Source of the DNA: Oligoflexales bacterium
Lineage (GTDB): Bacteria > Bdellovibrionota_B > Oligoflexia > Oligoflexales > Bog-1112
Assembly (NCBI GenBank): GCA_017985985.1
Contig: JAGNWK010000008.1
Location: 1 to 55,059, forward strand
Direction: 5' to 3'
Length of the DNA: 55,059 nucleotides
The position numbers were made by a program, and so were the translations under genes. Shown piece after piece: positions 17,258 to 26,373 of the stretch (its first letter is position 1; each line of letters starts with the position of its first letter). The notes below the pieces were generated by a model. The model searched no databases and was not told where the DNA came from. It saw nothing but the letters and a program-made list of their open reading frames with translations.

Positions 17258-19528
17258 ATGATCCACAGAGTAAAATACATGAAATCATGCTTCATTTTGC
17301 TGCTTTTATCACACGTATTTATCCTACTAGGGTCAGAGGCTTCTGCTAAAACAACCCAGTATAAAATAACGGTGACACGACACGAAGTGAATCTCAGTGG
17401 AAAGAAGACTGTAGATTTTGCTCTGGCTGTAAATGGGCAAATTCCTGCACCAACGCTTGAGTTTACGGAAGGCGATGACGCTGAAATCGAAGTTACCAAC
17501 TATCTGAATGAAGAGCTTTCCATCCACTGGCACGGAATACTCCTTCCAACTGAAATGGATGGCGTATCTTACATCAACACTCCACCTATTCTTAGCAAGC
17601 AAAAATTCACGTTCCGTTTCAAAATTCGACAGCACGGGACCTACTGGTACCACTCGCATACGATGCTACAGGAGCAGAAAGGTGTTTATGGGGCTTTAGT
17701 CATTCATCCCAAACAGAAAACAATTGCTTATGATCACGATGTGGTCGCAGTATTGAGTGACTGGACTGATGAAAATCCAGATCATGTTATGAATAATTTG
17801 AGAAAAGATGGAGACTACTACCTATACAAGAAAGACAGTATTCGTTCCATATTTGGAGCCATCGAATCTGGAGCTTTTAAAAACTATGTTCACAATGAGT
17901 GGATTCGAATGCGTGGAATGGACCTATCTGATGTGGGTTATGATGCATTTCTTATAAACGGAAAGCGTGATTCACAGCTAGCAAACACTGCTCCAGGAGA
18001 GCGAATCAGGTTACGCATAATTAACGCCGCAGCCTCAAGCTATTATTACGTATCTCTTGGTCAAAGCCCGATGAAAGTCATCTCAGCTGATGGAGTTGAC
18101 ATTCAACCGATCATGGCAAAAGAATTGCTAATGGGAATGGCAGAAACGTATGACCTTTTGGTAACGTTGCCAGAACGTAAAAGTTATGAATTAAGAGCAA
18201 CCGCCCAAGACGTCACAGGATATGCCTCAGCTTGGCTCGGCATGGGTGAAAAGGTCTTCGCTCCCACAAAAAAATCTCCCAAACTCTACACAAGCATGAG
18301 TCATGACGGCCAACAAAGTTATGCGCAACATACCCAAGACTCCAATGATCATGCCGAACACATGAATCCCAGAGAATCGGCCAAGCATATTGATGCTCAT
18401 GAGGACGATAACTCTGCCTCTATGAGCCAAGCAGGCCATGGAAATCATACTCAGGATAGTGAACGTACAGCTCATGCTACCCATCATGGAGAATCCACTG
18501 AGCATGGAGGTCATGATGATGACTCCATCAATGAGGATCCCCTGCAACTGGTTGAGACTCTCACTGTTGATAATCTAAAATCTTTAACAACTACCACTTT
18601 TCCTGAAGTTAAAAAGATCCACAAGTTAAAGCTTGTTCTAGGTGGTGATATGGAGCGCTACATTTGGCATATCAATGGCAAGGCTATCCATGAAGATCGC
18701 ACGATCACGATTGATGGAGGAGATCTTGTTGAATTTGAATTCGCAAACGAAACGATGATGCACCACCCAATGCATTTACACGGCCACTTCTTTCGAGTTC
18801 TTAACAAGAGCGGTGATCTTTCACCTCTTAAGCACACAGTGGATGTCGCCCCTCATGGTTCAAGGACAATCCAATTTTATGCAAATGAACGCGGGCAATG
18901 GATGCTTCACTGCCACAACCTCTATCATATGAAGACGGGAATGGCACGTGTTGTGAAGTATTCAAACTACAAGCCATCTTCAGAAATACATGAAATGGAA
19001 AAGAGAGATCATCATCTTCATGATCACCGCTATTTCTATGGAGCAGCTCATCTTTTTTCAAATCGACTGGAGGGTTATTTCAGATCTGACAAAACCTGGG
19101 ATCGTCTCGAAGCTCGAATTGAATCAGCTAACAACTCTAAACATCACTTTTCAACAAGCAGGGAGTGGGAAATTGAGGCAGATCTCTTGTATCGGAGGTG
19201 GAACGATCAGTTCCTAAACGTCATTGCTGGAGCTACCCATTTTAACAAGAAAGGGTCTGCAGTAGTAGGACTTGGTTATGTTTTGCCCCTCTTAATTGAA
19301 ACCAAGATTTTGGTAAGTCATCGAGGTATGTTCAGACTCGATCTAGAGAAAAAGATGCAGTGGACCAGCAATTTTTTGAGCGATTTGGAAGTTAAATGGA
19401 GACCTGGACAAGGCGATCGCCTATTTGAGGTTGATCTTTCACTCATGTATGCACCTTCCTGGTCTTGGAGCGTAGGGGTTAATAGCCACAATGGTACACT
19501 TGGTTTCGGAGTCAAAACCAAATTCTAA
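17258..19528 (+). CDS. CopA-like multicopper oxidase with His/Met-rich insert and barrel-like C-terminal extension
   Basis: 756 residues with a signal peptide (CFILLLLSHVFILLGS, cleavage near SASA). All four copper motifs are visible: HWHG (90-93), HSH (132-134), HPMHLHGH (503-510) and HCHNLYHMKTGM (551-562). Residues 345-420 form a His/Met-rich stretch typical of copper-binding inserts. After the oxidase ends (about 575) a further 170 residues contain alternating hydrophobic strands ending in GVNSHNGTLGFGVKTKF with a terminal Phe, resembling an outer-membrane barrel such as CopB. Likely role: periplasmic Cu(I) oxidation and copper tolerance. It starts 3 nt after the CoA-transferase; an in-frame ATG at 17279 is an alternative start. 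Confidence 0.9.
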   Translation: MIHRVKYMKSCFILLLLSHVFILLGSEASAKTTQYKITVTRHEVNLSGKKTVDFALAVNGQIPAPTLEFTEGDDAEIEVTNYLNEELSIHWHGILLPTEMDGVSYINTPPILSKQKFTFRFKIRQHGTYWYHSHTMLQEQKGVYGALVIHPKQKTIAYDHDVVAVLSDWTDENPDHVMNNLRKDGDYYLYKKDSIRSIFGAIESGAFKNYVHNEWIRMRGMDLSDVGYDAFLINGKRDSQLANTAPGERIRLRIINAAASSYYYVSLGQSPMKVISADGVDIQPIMAKELLMGMAETYDLLVTLPERKSYELRATAQDVTGYASAWLGMGEKVFAPTKKSPKLYTSMSHDGQQSYAQHTQDSNDHAEHMNPRESAKHIDAHEDDNSASMSQAGHGNHTQDSERTAHATHHGESTEHGGHDDDSINEDPLQLVETLTVDNLKSLTTTTFPEVKKIHKLKLVLGGDMERYIWHINGKAIHEDRTITIDGGDLVEFEFANETMMHHPMHLHGHFFRVLNKSGDLSPLKHTVDVAPHGSRTIQFYANERGQWMLHCHNLYHMKTGMARVVKYSNYKPSSEIHEMEKRDHHLHDHRYFYGAAHLFSNRLEGYFRSDKTWDRLEARIESANNSKHHFSTSREWEIEADLLYRRWNDQFLNVIAGATHFNKKGSAVVGLGYVLPLLIETKILVSHRGMFRLDLEKKMQWTSNFLSDLEVKWRPGQGDRLFEVDLSLMYAPSWSWSVGVNSHNGTLGFGVKTKF

Positions 19529-19568
19529 ATGAAAAGATTTAATAAAAGTAAAAAGGAGGAACCGTCTC

Positions 19569-19613
19569 GTGCACGCAGATTTTTTCCCATATGGACTCTC
19601 CATTTGTGATTAA
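19569..19613 (+). other. Possible 14-codon leader-like reading frame
   Basis: A strong AAGGAGG (19553-19559) is followed 9 nt later by GTG and 14 sense codons, then TAA. It could be a short leader peptide or a relic. It lies 40 bp after the multicopper oxidase. No attenuator structure is obvious. Low confidence. Confidence 0.2.
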
Positions 19614-19730
19614 TGGTCAATCCTCTTAGTATAAATTCAGATCTGCCCATTTCAACTTTGCGACTAATGCAAAGATAATGCCAATTTTTTTGAATAAAGC
19701 GCATAAAAAAATCATAAAAATGAGGTTATC

Positions 19731-19759
19731 TTGACAAAGTTTAGAAATTACTTGATATT
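19731..19759 (+). promoter_or_regulatory. Sigma-70-like promoter for the GH130/epimerase gene run
   Basis: TTGACA at 19731-19736, a 17-nt spacer and GATATT at 19754-19759 (four of six -10 matches) lie 69 bp before the GTG of the first GH130-related gene, in an AT-rich stretch. No other gene lies in the 300-bp gap. Confidence 0.5.
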
Positions 19760-19828
19760 GATAATCGCATACGGAGAGAAAAAAATACCGTATATTAAAA
19801 GCCTTAGACGAAAAGACCAGAGGTAGTT

Positions 19829-21658
19829 GTGACCAGATCTGAGCGCAGAATTCATGGAATTGGAGTCTTTCGAAAGAATGAACAAGTAGCTTTGTGCTAC
19901 GCTCAAGCCAACCTTGGCAATGAAAATCTGTTAGTCGCTGAGAGTCCGGATGGTCTGCATTTTTCCTGCTCAGAACATACTTTTAACCCACAGCTTGAGC
20001 ATGCACTTATAAGCGAATGGTCCAACGTTCACCACTTGAATGTAGCTCATATAGATGATTTCTATGTTGGAACTGCGATGGTCGGTGTTGGAAGTAAGCA
20101 AAAGCTCTTACTGATGAAAAGCTACGATCTCGATCATTGGAGCGATATATCTTTCAGCTCCGAAACAGCACTTCCCTTGCTTTTAGCATCGGACTTCTAC
20201 TGGGAGGGAGCCTATCTCGGATTTTCAATAAGATGTGGAGTTCTGGAAAAATTGGTCTCATCGGACCTCAAAAACTGGAGCAAGCTCCCGGAACAAATCG
20301 TTCTCGCTGGTGCTGACGAAGTTGCCGAACCTGCTTGCGTGTTCACATCAAATTACGGACTTTTTGTAGTCTTCAACGTTCAGAGCTCTTCCCATGCAGC
20401 TCATTCTTATGAAACACACATTGCACTCTTAGATCACGAAACCCTGAGCCTAAAGTGGCGCAGCCATAAGCCGCTATGGAAGACGTCCAAGGAAAGCGAC
20501 GCTTGGAGTCCGATTGGTGCCGTTTTCTTCAATAACGGAATCTATGGGTATTGGAACCTTGGTCAACAGGGTATCCGCGCTATCGTTTACCCTAATACGG
20601 GAATTCCATTCTCTTTCCTTTCCGGTAAGACCATTTCTATGAGTAAGGCGCCGGAAAATCCGTTGATATCTCCAAAAAATGATCAGAAACAAGACGACTG
20701 GCAGTCTTTTGCAACTTTTAACCCAGCAGCTTTCTTTGCAGATGGTCGGGTTCACATTCTTTTTCGCGCTCAAGGTGATGATCTGATCTCGCGCATAGGT
20801 TATGCGACGAGTTCGGATGGGGTACACATTGATGAACGCTTCAACACGCCAGTTTTTTCACCTTCAGAATTACCTATTTTGAAAGCAACTCAACTCGATT
20901 CATCACCTTTCAGCTCTGGCGGAGGTATCGGTGGATGTGAAGACCCAAGAGCCACTGTTATCGACAAGCGTGTGTACGTAACCTATGTATCCTACGACGG
21001 AGCAACCCCACCACGTCTTGCATTGACGTCGATCGCATTGGAGGATTTTCTCGATCGTAGATGGTTCTGGGAAAAGCCAGTGCTCATTTCACCACCTGGA
21101 ATTGTTGATAAGAGCGGAGTTATCTTTCCTGAGAAAGTTAACGGCAAATTTGTCGTACTTCATCGTATTTTTCCGAATATTCAAATCGACTACTTGGATC
21201 ATCTGCATTTTGACGGGACCTTTTGGCTCGAAGGAAAAGCAGAAATTCAGGTGCGCCCTGGCTATTGGGACAGTCGCAAAATCGGGGCCGGGGCTCCTCC
21301 AGTAAAAACTCGTGAGGGCTGGCTCCTTATCTATTACGGGGTCGATGATCTGAACGATAAGACCTACAATATTGGCGCCATGCTGCTAGATCTGAACGAT
21401 CCAAGCAAAGTGCTCTTTCGCACCAATATTCCCATCATCACTCCGTCCGACTGGTATGAAAACGTTGGATTTAAGCCTGGTATAGTTTACCCCTGTGGAG
21501 CAATTGTGCTGGGATCCCAGCTATTTGTCTACTATGGCGCTGCGGATTCTGTAGTTTGTGTTGCTACCGCAAATTTAGAGACTTTTCTTGCAGAGCTAAA
21601 AAGTCAGAACACGGTAAATATGGATAAAGCCATTCTCAAGAAAGTAAGGGGACTATGA
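19829..21658 (+). CDS. GH130-related protein with one clear and one divergent propeller unit
   Basis: 609 residues. The second half (about 275-600) is a GH130-type five-bladed propeller with NPAAFFADGRVHILFRAQ, GGCEDPRATVIDKRVYVTY, VIFPEKVNGKFVVLHR and GAMLLDLNDPSKVLFRT. Family members are mannosyl-glycan phosphorylases or hydrolases. The first half has a weakly similar blade pattern (CYAQANLGNENLLVAESPDG) without the usual signature, so it may be a degenerate propeller. Start is GTG 19829 with AGAGG just upstream. No signal peptide, so probably cytoplasmic. It overlaps the next GH130 gene by four bases. Substrate unknown. Confidence 0.75.
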   Translation: MTRSERRIHGIGVFRKNEQVALCYAQANLGNENLLVAESPDGLHFSCSEHTFNPQLEHALISEWSNVHHLNVAHIDDFYVGTAMVGVGSKQKLLLMKSYDLDHWSDISFSSETALPLLLASDFYWEGAYLGFSIRCGVLEKLVSSDLKNWSKLPEQIVLAGADEVAEPACVFTSNYGLFVVFNVQSSSHAAHSYETHIALLDHETLSLKWRSHKPLWKTSKESDAWSPIGAVFFNNGIYGYWNLGQQGIRAIVYPNTGIPFSFLSGKTISMSKAPENPLISPKNDQKQDDWQSFATFNPAAFFADGRVHILFRAQGDDLISRIGYATSSDGVHIDERFNTPVFSPSELPILKATQLDSSPFSSGGGIGGCEDPRATVIDKRVYVTYVSYDGATPPRLALTSIALEDFLDRRWFWEKPVLISPPGIVDKSGVIFPEKVNGKFVVLHRIFPNIQIDYLDHLHFDGTFWLEGKAEIQVRPGYWDSRKIGAGAPPVKTREGWLLIYYGVDDLNDKTYNIGAMLLDLNDPSKVLFRTNIPIITPSDWYENVGFKPGIVYPCGAIVLGSQLFVYYGAADSVVCVATANLETFLAELKSQNTVNMDKAILKKVRGL

Positions 21659-23604
21659 TGGCGTTCAAACGTGATCCGCACAATCCATTGCTGGGGCCGC
21701 GGTCTGAGGTTGAATGGGATGCTTTTGCTTCTTTCAACGGATCTGTCGTCAAAGAGGGAAGTCAATTTCTGATGCTCTACCGGGCTATGTCGAGACCAAG
21801 GAGGTTCTCTGGGCAAGATCTTCGAGTTTCATCAATTGGAGGTGCTACTTCGCCAGATGGTAGCAATTTTGACCATCGGTTTCTTTTTCTAAGACCCAAT
21901 CAGCCTTGGAATCGCTTTGGCTGCGAAGACCCACGCATCGTTAAAGTTGATGGACGCTACCTTGTCTTCTATACAGCAATTGGGGAGTATCCATTTACCC
22001 CCGAGGGAATTAGAGTTGCCGTTGCCGTTACAGATAACATGACAACAGTACGTGAAAACCACCTCGTGACTCCGTTTAATGCTAAAGCTATGGTGATGTT
22101 TCCAGAAAAGATCGGTGGTAAATACTGGGCAGTTTTAACGGTTGACACCGACCAACCCCCAGCTCACATTGCGATGGTTAGCTTTCTAGAAATTGCAGAC
22201 CTCTGGAATCATGAGATGTGGCAGCGTTGGTATGCAGAGCTGCCTCTGCATGTGCTTTCTTTGTCTCGTCTCAACACTGATCATGTTGAGGTTGGAGCAA
22301 ATCCGATCAAAACATCCAAAGGATGGCTACTCATTTACTCCCACATTCGCAATTACTACTCAGATCAGCGGATCTTTGGGATAGAGGCCGTACTTCTTGA
22401 TGCCAGCAATCCACGGAATATTATTGCTCGAACTGACGAGCCTTTACTCCTTCCTAGTGAAAGTTACGAAAAAAAAGGTGTGGTACCAAACGTGATCTTT
22501 CCTTCAGCCTCCATTCTAGAGGGAGACACTGTGCATCTCTACTACGGAGGTGGAGATACATATTGTCTTCATGCAACCAGCAAAATTGACGACATTTTTG
22601 CTGCGATGAAACCAACGGCCCGAGTGCCCCTACAAGTAAAACGCGCAGAAGTAAATCCCATTATTTTTGCTCTGTGGGAACATCCTTGGGAGCAGAGCAA
22701 TGTTTTTAATCCTGGGGCTTTCTATGCAGATGGAAAATTCCATATCGTCTATCGGGCCCAAGCTGAAAATGGGACATCTTGTTTGGGATACGCGACATCT
22801 CGAGACGGAATAACAATTGATGAGCGCCTTCCTGACCCCATCTATTACCCTCGCACTGAATTTGAGATAAAGATAAATCAAACAGGGAACTCTGGATGCG
22901 AGGATCCACGTCTTGTCGTGTTTGAGCAGCAGATTCTCATGTTCTACACCGCTTACAATGGAGTCAATGAGCCCCGCGTAGCGTTAACCCAAATTCCATT
23001 AAACGATTTTTTGGCGCGTCATTGGAACATGTGGTCTCTACCAAGGATTATTTCTCCTCCTGGGATGATGGATAAGAACGCATGCGTATTTCCTGAAAAA
23101 ATTGACGGCAAATTCGTCTTCTTGCATCGCATCGGGAGCAACATCGTTTTTGATTTTCGTGATGATCTGTTGTTTGCTGAACCTGATCCTTGGCTCCGGA
23201 GCTTACGTGAGATTCCATCTCTTCCCCATTCCTGGGACAGTATGAAGATCGGTATCTCTGCGCCACCGATCAAGACCAATCGGGGCTGGATTCTTCTTTA
23301 TCATGGGGTAAGTTCATACGATCGCCACTATCGAGTCGGCGCTATGCTTCTTGACCTCAAGGAGCCATGGAAGGTCTTGGCTCGAACTGTTGATCCTATT
23401 CTGCAACCTGAGACTTCGTGGGAAAGAAAGGGTTTCGTTAACAATGTGGTCTTTCCCTGTGGAGCGGTCGAACATGATGGAAAAATTTTCATCTACTATG
23501 GTGGCAGCGATACGGTTGTCGGGGTTGCTGTCGTAGGACTCAATGATCTATTGGAGTATTTGACGCAGCCACGAAATCCCCTATCCATTCAAGTAGCCCA
23601 ATAG
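21655..23604 (+). CDS. Tandem double GH130-related protein
   Basis: 649 residues made of two complete GH130-like propellers. The first (1-315) has FKRDPHNPLLGPRSE, ASFNGSVVKEGSQFLMLYRA, FGCEDPRIVKVDGRYLVFYT and MVMFPEKIGGKYWAVLT. The second (about 325-640) has NPGAFYADGKFHIVYRAQ, GCEDPRLVVFEQQILMFYTA, VFPEKIDGKFVFLHRI and GAMLLDLKEPWKVLART. Single-domain GH130 enzymes are about 300-350 residues, so this is a fusion or internal duplication. ATG 21655 overlaps the stop of the preceding gene (ATGATG; 21658 is an alternative). Phosphorolysis of a beta-mannoside is the family's usual reaction; whether either unit is active is unknown. Confidence 0.8.
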   Translation: MMAFKRDPHNPLLGPRSEVEWDAFASFNGSVVKEGSQFLMLYRAMSRPRRFSGQDLRVSSIGGATSPDGSNFDHRFLFLRPNQPWNRFGCEDPRIVKVDGRYLVFYTAIGEYPFTPEGIRVAVAVTDNMTTVRENHLVTPFNAKAMVMFPEKIGGKYWAVLTVDTDQPPAHIAMVSFLEIADLWNHEMWQRWYAELPLHVLSLSRLNTDHVEVGANPIKTSKGWLLIYSHIRNYYSDQRIFGIEAVLLDASNPRNIIARTDEPLLLPSESYEKKGVVPNVIFPSASILEGDTVHLYYGGGDTYCLHATSKIDDIFAAMKPTARVPLQVKRAEVNPIIFALWEHPWEQSNVFNPGAFYADGKFHIVYRAQAENGTSCLGYATSRDGITIDERLPDPIYYPRTEFEIKINQTGNSGCEDPRLVVFEQQILMFYTAYNGVNEPRVALTQIPLNDFLARHWNMWSLPRIISPPGMMDKNACVFPEKIDGKFVFLHRIGSNIVFDFRDDLLFAEPDPWLRSLREIPSLPHSWDSMKIGISAPPIKTNRGWILLYHGVSSYDRHYRVGAMLLDLKEPWKVLARTVDPILQPETSWERKGFVNNVVFPCGAVEHDGKIFIYYGGSDTVVGVAVVGLNDLLEYLTQPRNPLSIQVAQ

Positions 23605-23679
23605 GTGTAGCCTATGAGCACAAAGCAAATAGGTTGGTAATCCACCCATTCCAAAATGCGCCAGCCATATGAGGGATCC

Positions 23680-25065
23680 ATGCAAAGAAAAGCATTACTG
23701 ATGGGTGGTTCAGGCTTTATTGGTTCTGCTATTGCAGAAAGCCTTGTAGCTGAGGGCTGGCACATTCACTTACTGACAAGAAATGCTTCGGAGCTTCGCT
23801 GGCATACATCTTTTCCCTGTTCCCTTTTCGAGTGGGATAAAGGAGAGATCTCTCCTGCTGCTCTTAACGGTGTGACAGCAGTCATTAATCTTGTTGGTCA
23901 ACCAATCGCTGACAAGTCTTGGACGCAATCTTACAAATCAGAAATTTTCAATTCCCGCATAAACGCAGTTAAAGCACTTAAACGAGCCCTCATACGAGAT
24001 AGGATTAAGCCCCAGGTTATTATTCAAGCTTCTGCAATCGGTTATTACGGCTTTGATCAGAGCGGTGAGTTGAACGAAGCCTCTCCTGCAGGGAGTGGAT
24101 TTCTATCAGAAACATGCCAAATTTGGGAAAAAGAAGCTCAAGGGTTATCAGATTTTTCACGCTTATGCATTGCACGAATTGGTCTTGTTTTAGGTTGGGG
24201 TGGAGGTGCGTTTCCCAAGCTTCACGATGTCTACTGCTTTGGATTAGGAGCCACCCTCGGCAAAGGCAATCAATGGATGAATTGGATTCATATTGCAGAT
24301 GTCGTCAATTTTGTCAGACAAGCGATTCTTCAAGATTCTTATAACGGTATCTTTAACCTTGTTTCTCCTGAAGGCGCTACCAACAAAGAGTTCCATAAGG
24401 AGCTTAGCAAGTACACATGCAGCTTTTCAGCAACAAAAGCTCCTAAGGCTGCCTTGAAATTTGTCCTTGGACAGCGAGCAGCTTTAGTGCTGAAAGGTTC
24501 TTGCATTAGGCCTAAAAAACTACAAAATTTAGACTTTGAATTCCAATTTCCCAGCCTAAACGCTTGTTTGGGAAATATTTTTTATAACTCAATCCATACC
24601 GAGGCCCATGTTCTTGAATTTCGGCAATGGCTACCAGTAAGTTCAGAGCTAACATGGGAATTTATCGCAAACGCAGAAAATTTAGAAAAAATTACGCCAT
24701 CCTGGCTCCAGTTCAAGGTTCTTAAAAAAACTACAGAGCAATTAGGTACAGGCAGCACCATTGATTATGAATTAAAGCTACATGGCTTATCTCTCAAATG
24801 GAGGTCTCTTATTTCTCATTGGCAACCTCCACATGAGTTTGTCGATGAGCAGATCTCGGGTCCCTATAAATCATGGCACCATAGGCATCTTTTTTCACAA
24901 CTGGCAGATGGAATTTTAATTGTTGATCGAGTTGAATACAGGATCCCATTCTTTCCATTTGGTGAACTTGCATTTCCATTCATAAAAAAAGATCTGCTCA
25001 AGATCTTCAAATTTAGGCAGAAAAAAATGGCCAAACTGATGGTTTCTAACGGACAAGAAATTTAA
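23680..25065 (+). CDS. TIGR01777-family SDR epimerase fused to an SRPBCC domain
   Basis: 461 residues. Residues 1-290 are a TIGR01777 (YfcH/SDR39U1-type) NAD(P)-dependent epimerase: the GGSGFIGSAIA dinucleotide loop, VINLVGQPIADKSW, QASAIGYYG and the LGKGNQWMNWIHIADVV block. Residues 310-455 read as an SRPBCC (START-like) ligand-binding domain (WLPVSSELTWEFIANAENLE, then GTGSTIDYELKLHG). GAGGG at 23671-23675 favours ATG 23680 over the in-frame ATG 23656. It follows the double-GH130 gene by 75 nt on the same strand and is probably transcribed with it. Confidence 0.8.
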   Translation: MQRKALLMGGSGFIGSAIAESLVAEGWHIHLLTRNASELRWHTSFPCSLFEWDKGEISPAALNGVTAVINLVGQPIADKSWTQSYKSEIFNSRINAVKALKRALIRDRIKPQVIIQASAIGYYGFDQSGELNEASPAGSGFLSETCQIWEKEAQGLSDFSRLCIARIGLVLGWGGGAFPKLHDVYCFGLGATLGKGNQWMNWIHIADVVNFVRQAILQDSYNGIFNLVSPEGATNKEFHKELSKYTCSFSATKAPKAALKFVLGQRAALVLKGSCIRPKKLQNLDFEFQFPSLNACLGNIFYNSIHTEAHVLEFRQWLPVSSELTWEFIANAENLEKITPSWLQFKVLKKTTEQLGTGSTIDYELKLHGLSLKWRSLISHWQPPHEFVDEQISGPYKSWHHRHLFSQLADGILIVDRVEYRIPFFPFGELAFPFIKKDLLKIFKFRQKKMAKLMVSNGQEI

Positions 25066-25133
25066 GATTCCCAACCATTTATACAACTAGCTAAATCTTC
25101 TTTGGCTTTTAAAAATAATGTCCCCTTCCGCAA

Positions 25134-25159
25134 TCCATGAAGACAAAGTTCTTCATGGA
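25134..25159. terminator. Hairpin between convergent epimerase and corA genes
   Basis: TCCATGAAG (25134-25142) and CTTCATGGA (25151-25159) form a perfect 9-bp stem with an 8-nt loop in the gap between two convergent genes. There is no following T-run on either strand, so termination is assumed from the position only. Confidence 0.4.
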
Positions 25160-25181
25160 TGGATCAGAGTCCCTAGACAAA

Positions 25182-26153
25182 TTACAACCACCTTGCTTTT
25201 TTGAACCTCCACCATAAAAACAAATCTGCTAGGGTCATAATTGCTAGGGAAATAGGATAACCAAGATGGAAATTTAATTCGGGCATATTTTGAAAATTCA
25301 TTCCATAAATACCTGCAATAAGGGTCGGACAAGCAAATAAAGCTCCGTAAGCTGCAAGATTTTTTGTTACTTCTGTCTCGGCAAGTGTGATGAGAGAGAA
25401 ATTGACTTGAATAACGGTGGCAGTCATCTCACGAATACTTTCGATAGATTTGCTCATACGAATAACGTGATCAGAGACATCTCGGAAGTACTCTTGCATG
25501 CCAAGACAAAGATGAGGGACTCTTGTTCCATGCAATTTGCCTACCAGTTCAAGTAGGGATGCGACGGTGTGCTGTAAAATTAAAAGTTTGCTTTTCAAGT
25601 TGTAAACTTCTTCGACGACGGTTCGAGTTGAAGAAGTTTTTGAGAAGATTTTTTCTTCGATGATTTCCAGTTGACGTTCTAGTTCGTCGATGATGGGAAA
25701 ATAGCGATCGACAACTGTGTCCATTAAGACATAAAGAACGAATGATGATCCCATTTTGAGGAGTTCAGGCTCTCGTTCACAACGTTCACGAACTGTTGTA
25801 AATCCTTGCCTAGTTTTATTGCGAACAGACAAGATGTAATTTTTACCAACAAAAATATCAACCTCACCGACATGTAAATTTTTATTGTGATCAAAATCAA
25901 CAGTGTGGAGCACAACAAATAAAGAGTCCGAATATTCCTCAATTTTTGGACGTTGATTGCCATTGATAGCGTCTTCTAAAGCGAGATGATGGATATTAAA
26001 TTCTTGACTAATCTTGGTGATCTCTTCTTTATCTGTATCTTTAATGGCAACCCAAACAAAACAATCGGGATCTTTCAATGCTTCACTAATTTGATGGACG
26101 CTTAGATCATGAAGTTTGTAACCATTTTTATAGGAGACACAGTTTACAAGCAT
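25182..26153 (-). CDS. corA: CorA-family Mg2+/divalent cation channel
   Basis: 323 residues, standard CorA length. A large N-terminal cytoplasmic domain (HLALEDAINGNQRPKIEEYS is a family hallmark) is followed by a long helical stalk and two C-terminal transmembrane helices. The selectivity motif GMN lies in IAGIYGMNFQNMPE near residue 285, and the basic C-terminus is RFKKARWL. It works as a homopentamer in the inner membrane, importing Mg2+ (Co2+, Ni2+). ATG 26153 has AAAGGATG upstream. No operon partner; its promoter region overlaps a DUF4256 remnant on the other strand. Confidence 0.92.
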   Translation of the reverse strand: MLVNCVSYKNGYKLHDLSVHQISEALKDPDCFVWVAIKDTDKEEITKISQEFNIHHLALEDAINGNQRPKIEEYSDSLFVVLHTVDFDHNKNLHVGEVDIFVGKNYILSVRNKTRQGFTTVRERCEREPELLKMGSSFVLYVLMDTVVDRYFPIIDELERQLEIIEEKIFSKTSSTRTVVEEVYNLKSKLLILQHTVASLLELVGKLHGTRVPHLCLGMQEYFRDVSDHVIRMSKSIESIREMTATVIQVNFSLITLAETEVTKNLAAYGALFACPTLIAGIYGMNFQNMPELNFHLGYPISLAIMTLADLFLWWRFKKARWL

Positions 26154-26193
26154 AGTTCATCCTTTAACTGATAAATAGACTTGGTATAATAAC

Positions 26194-26373
26194 ATTTTAG
26201 ATGAAGATCACTTCGATCTCAAAACATCGAGCTGGGTGAAAACTCCTTCCGAGATTCGAAAACTCGGGGGTGCCATCTTCTGCGATCGACGTTACGACCA
26301 TGTCTTTGTCTACCACAATGGAGCACAATCCTACTATGCAGCCAGAGGATTCCGTTGTTTGCTAAGAGTTTAA
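26194..26373 (+). pseudogene. DUF4256 protein, C-terminal remnant
   Basis: Sixty codons without a start read DLKTSSWVKTPSEIRKLGGA, then FCDRRYDHVFVYHNGAQSYY and ARGFRCLLRV, ending at TAA 26371-26373. This is the conserved C-terminal end of DUF4256 proteins (normally about 190 residues). The N-terminal two thirds are absent; upstream lies the divergent corA start. The remaining gap to 26590 holds nothing I recognise. Confidence 0.8.

Noticed and set aside
18227..18547. Antisense frame rich in Met/Ile opposite the oxidase insert
   Set aside because: It mirrors the His/Met-rich codons of the multicopper oxidase and shows no independent start signal.
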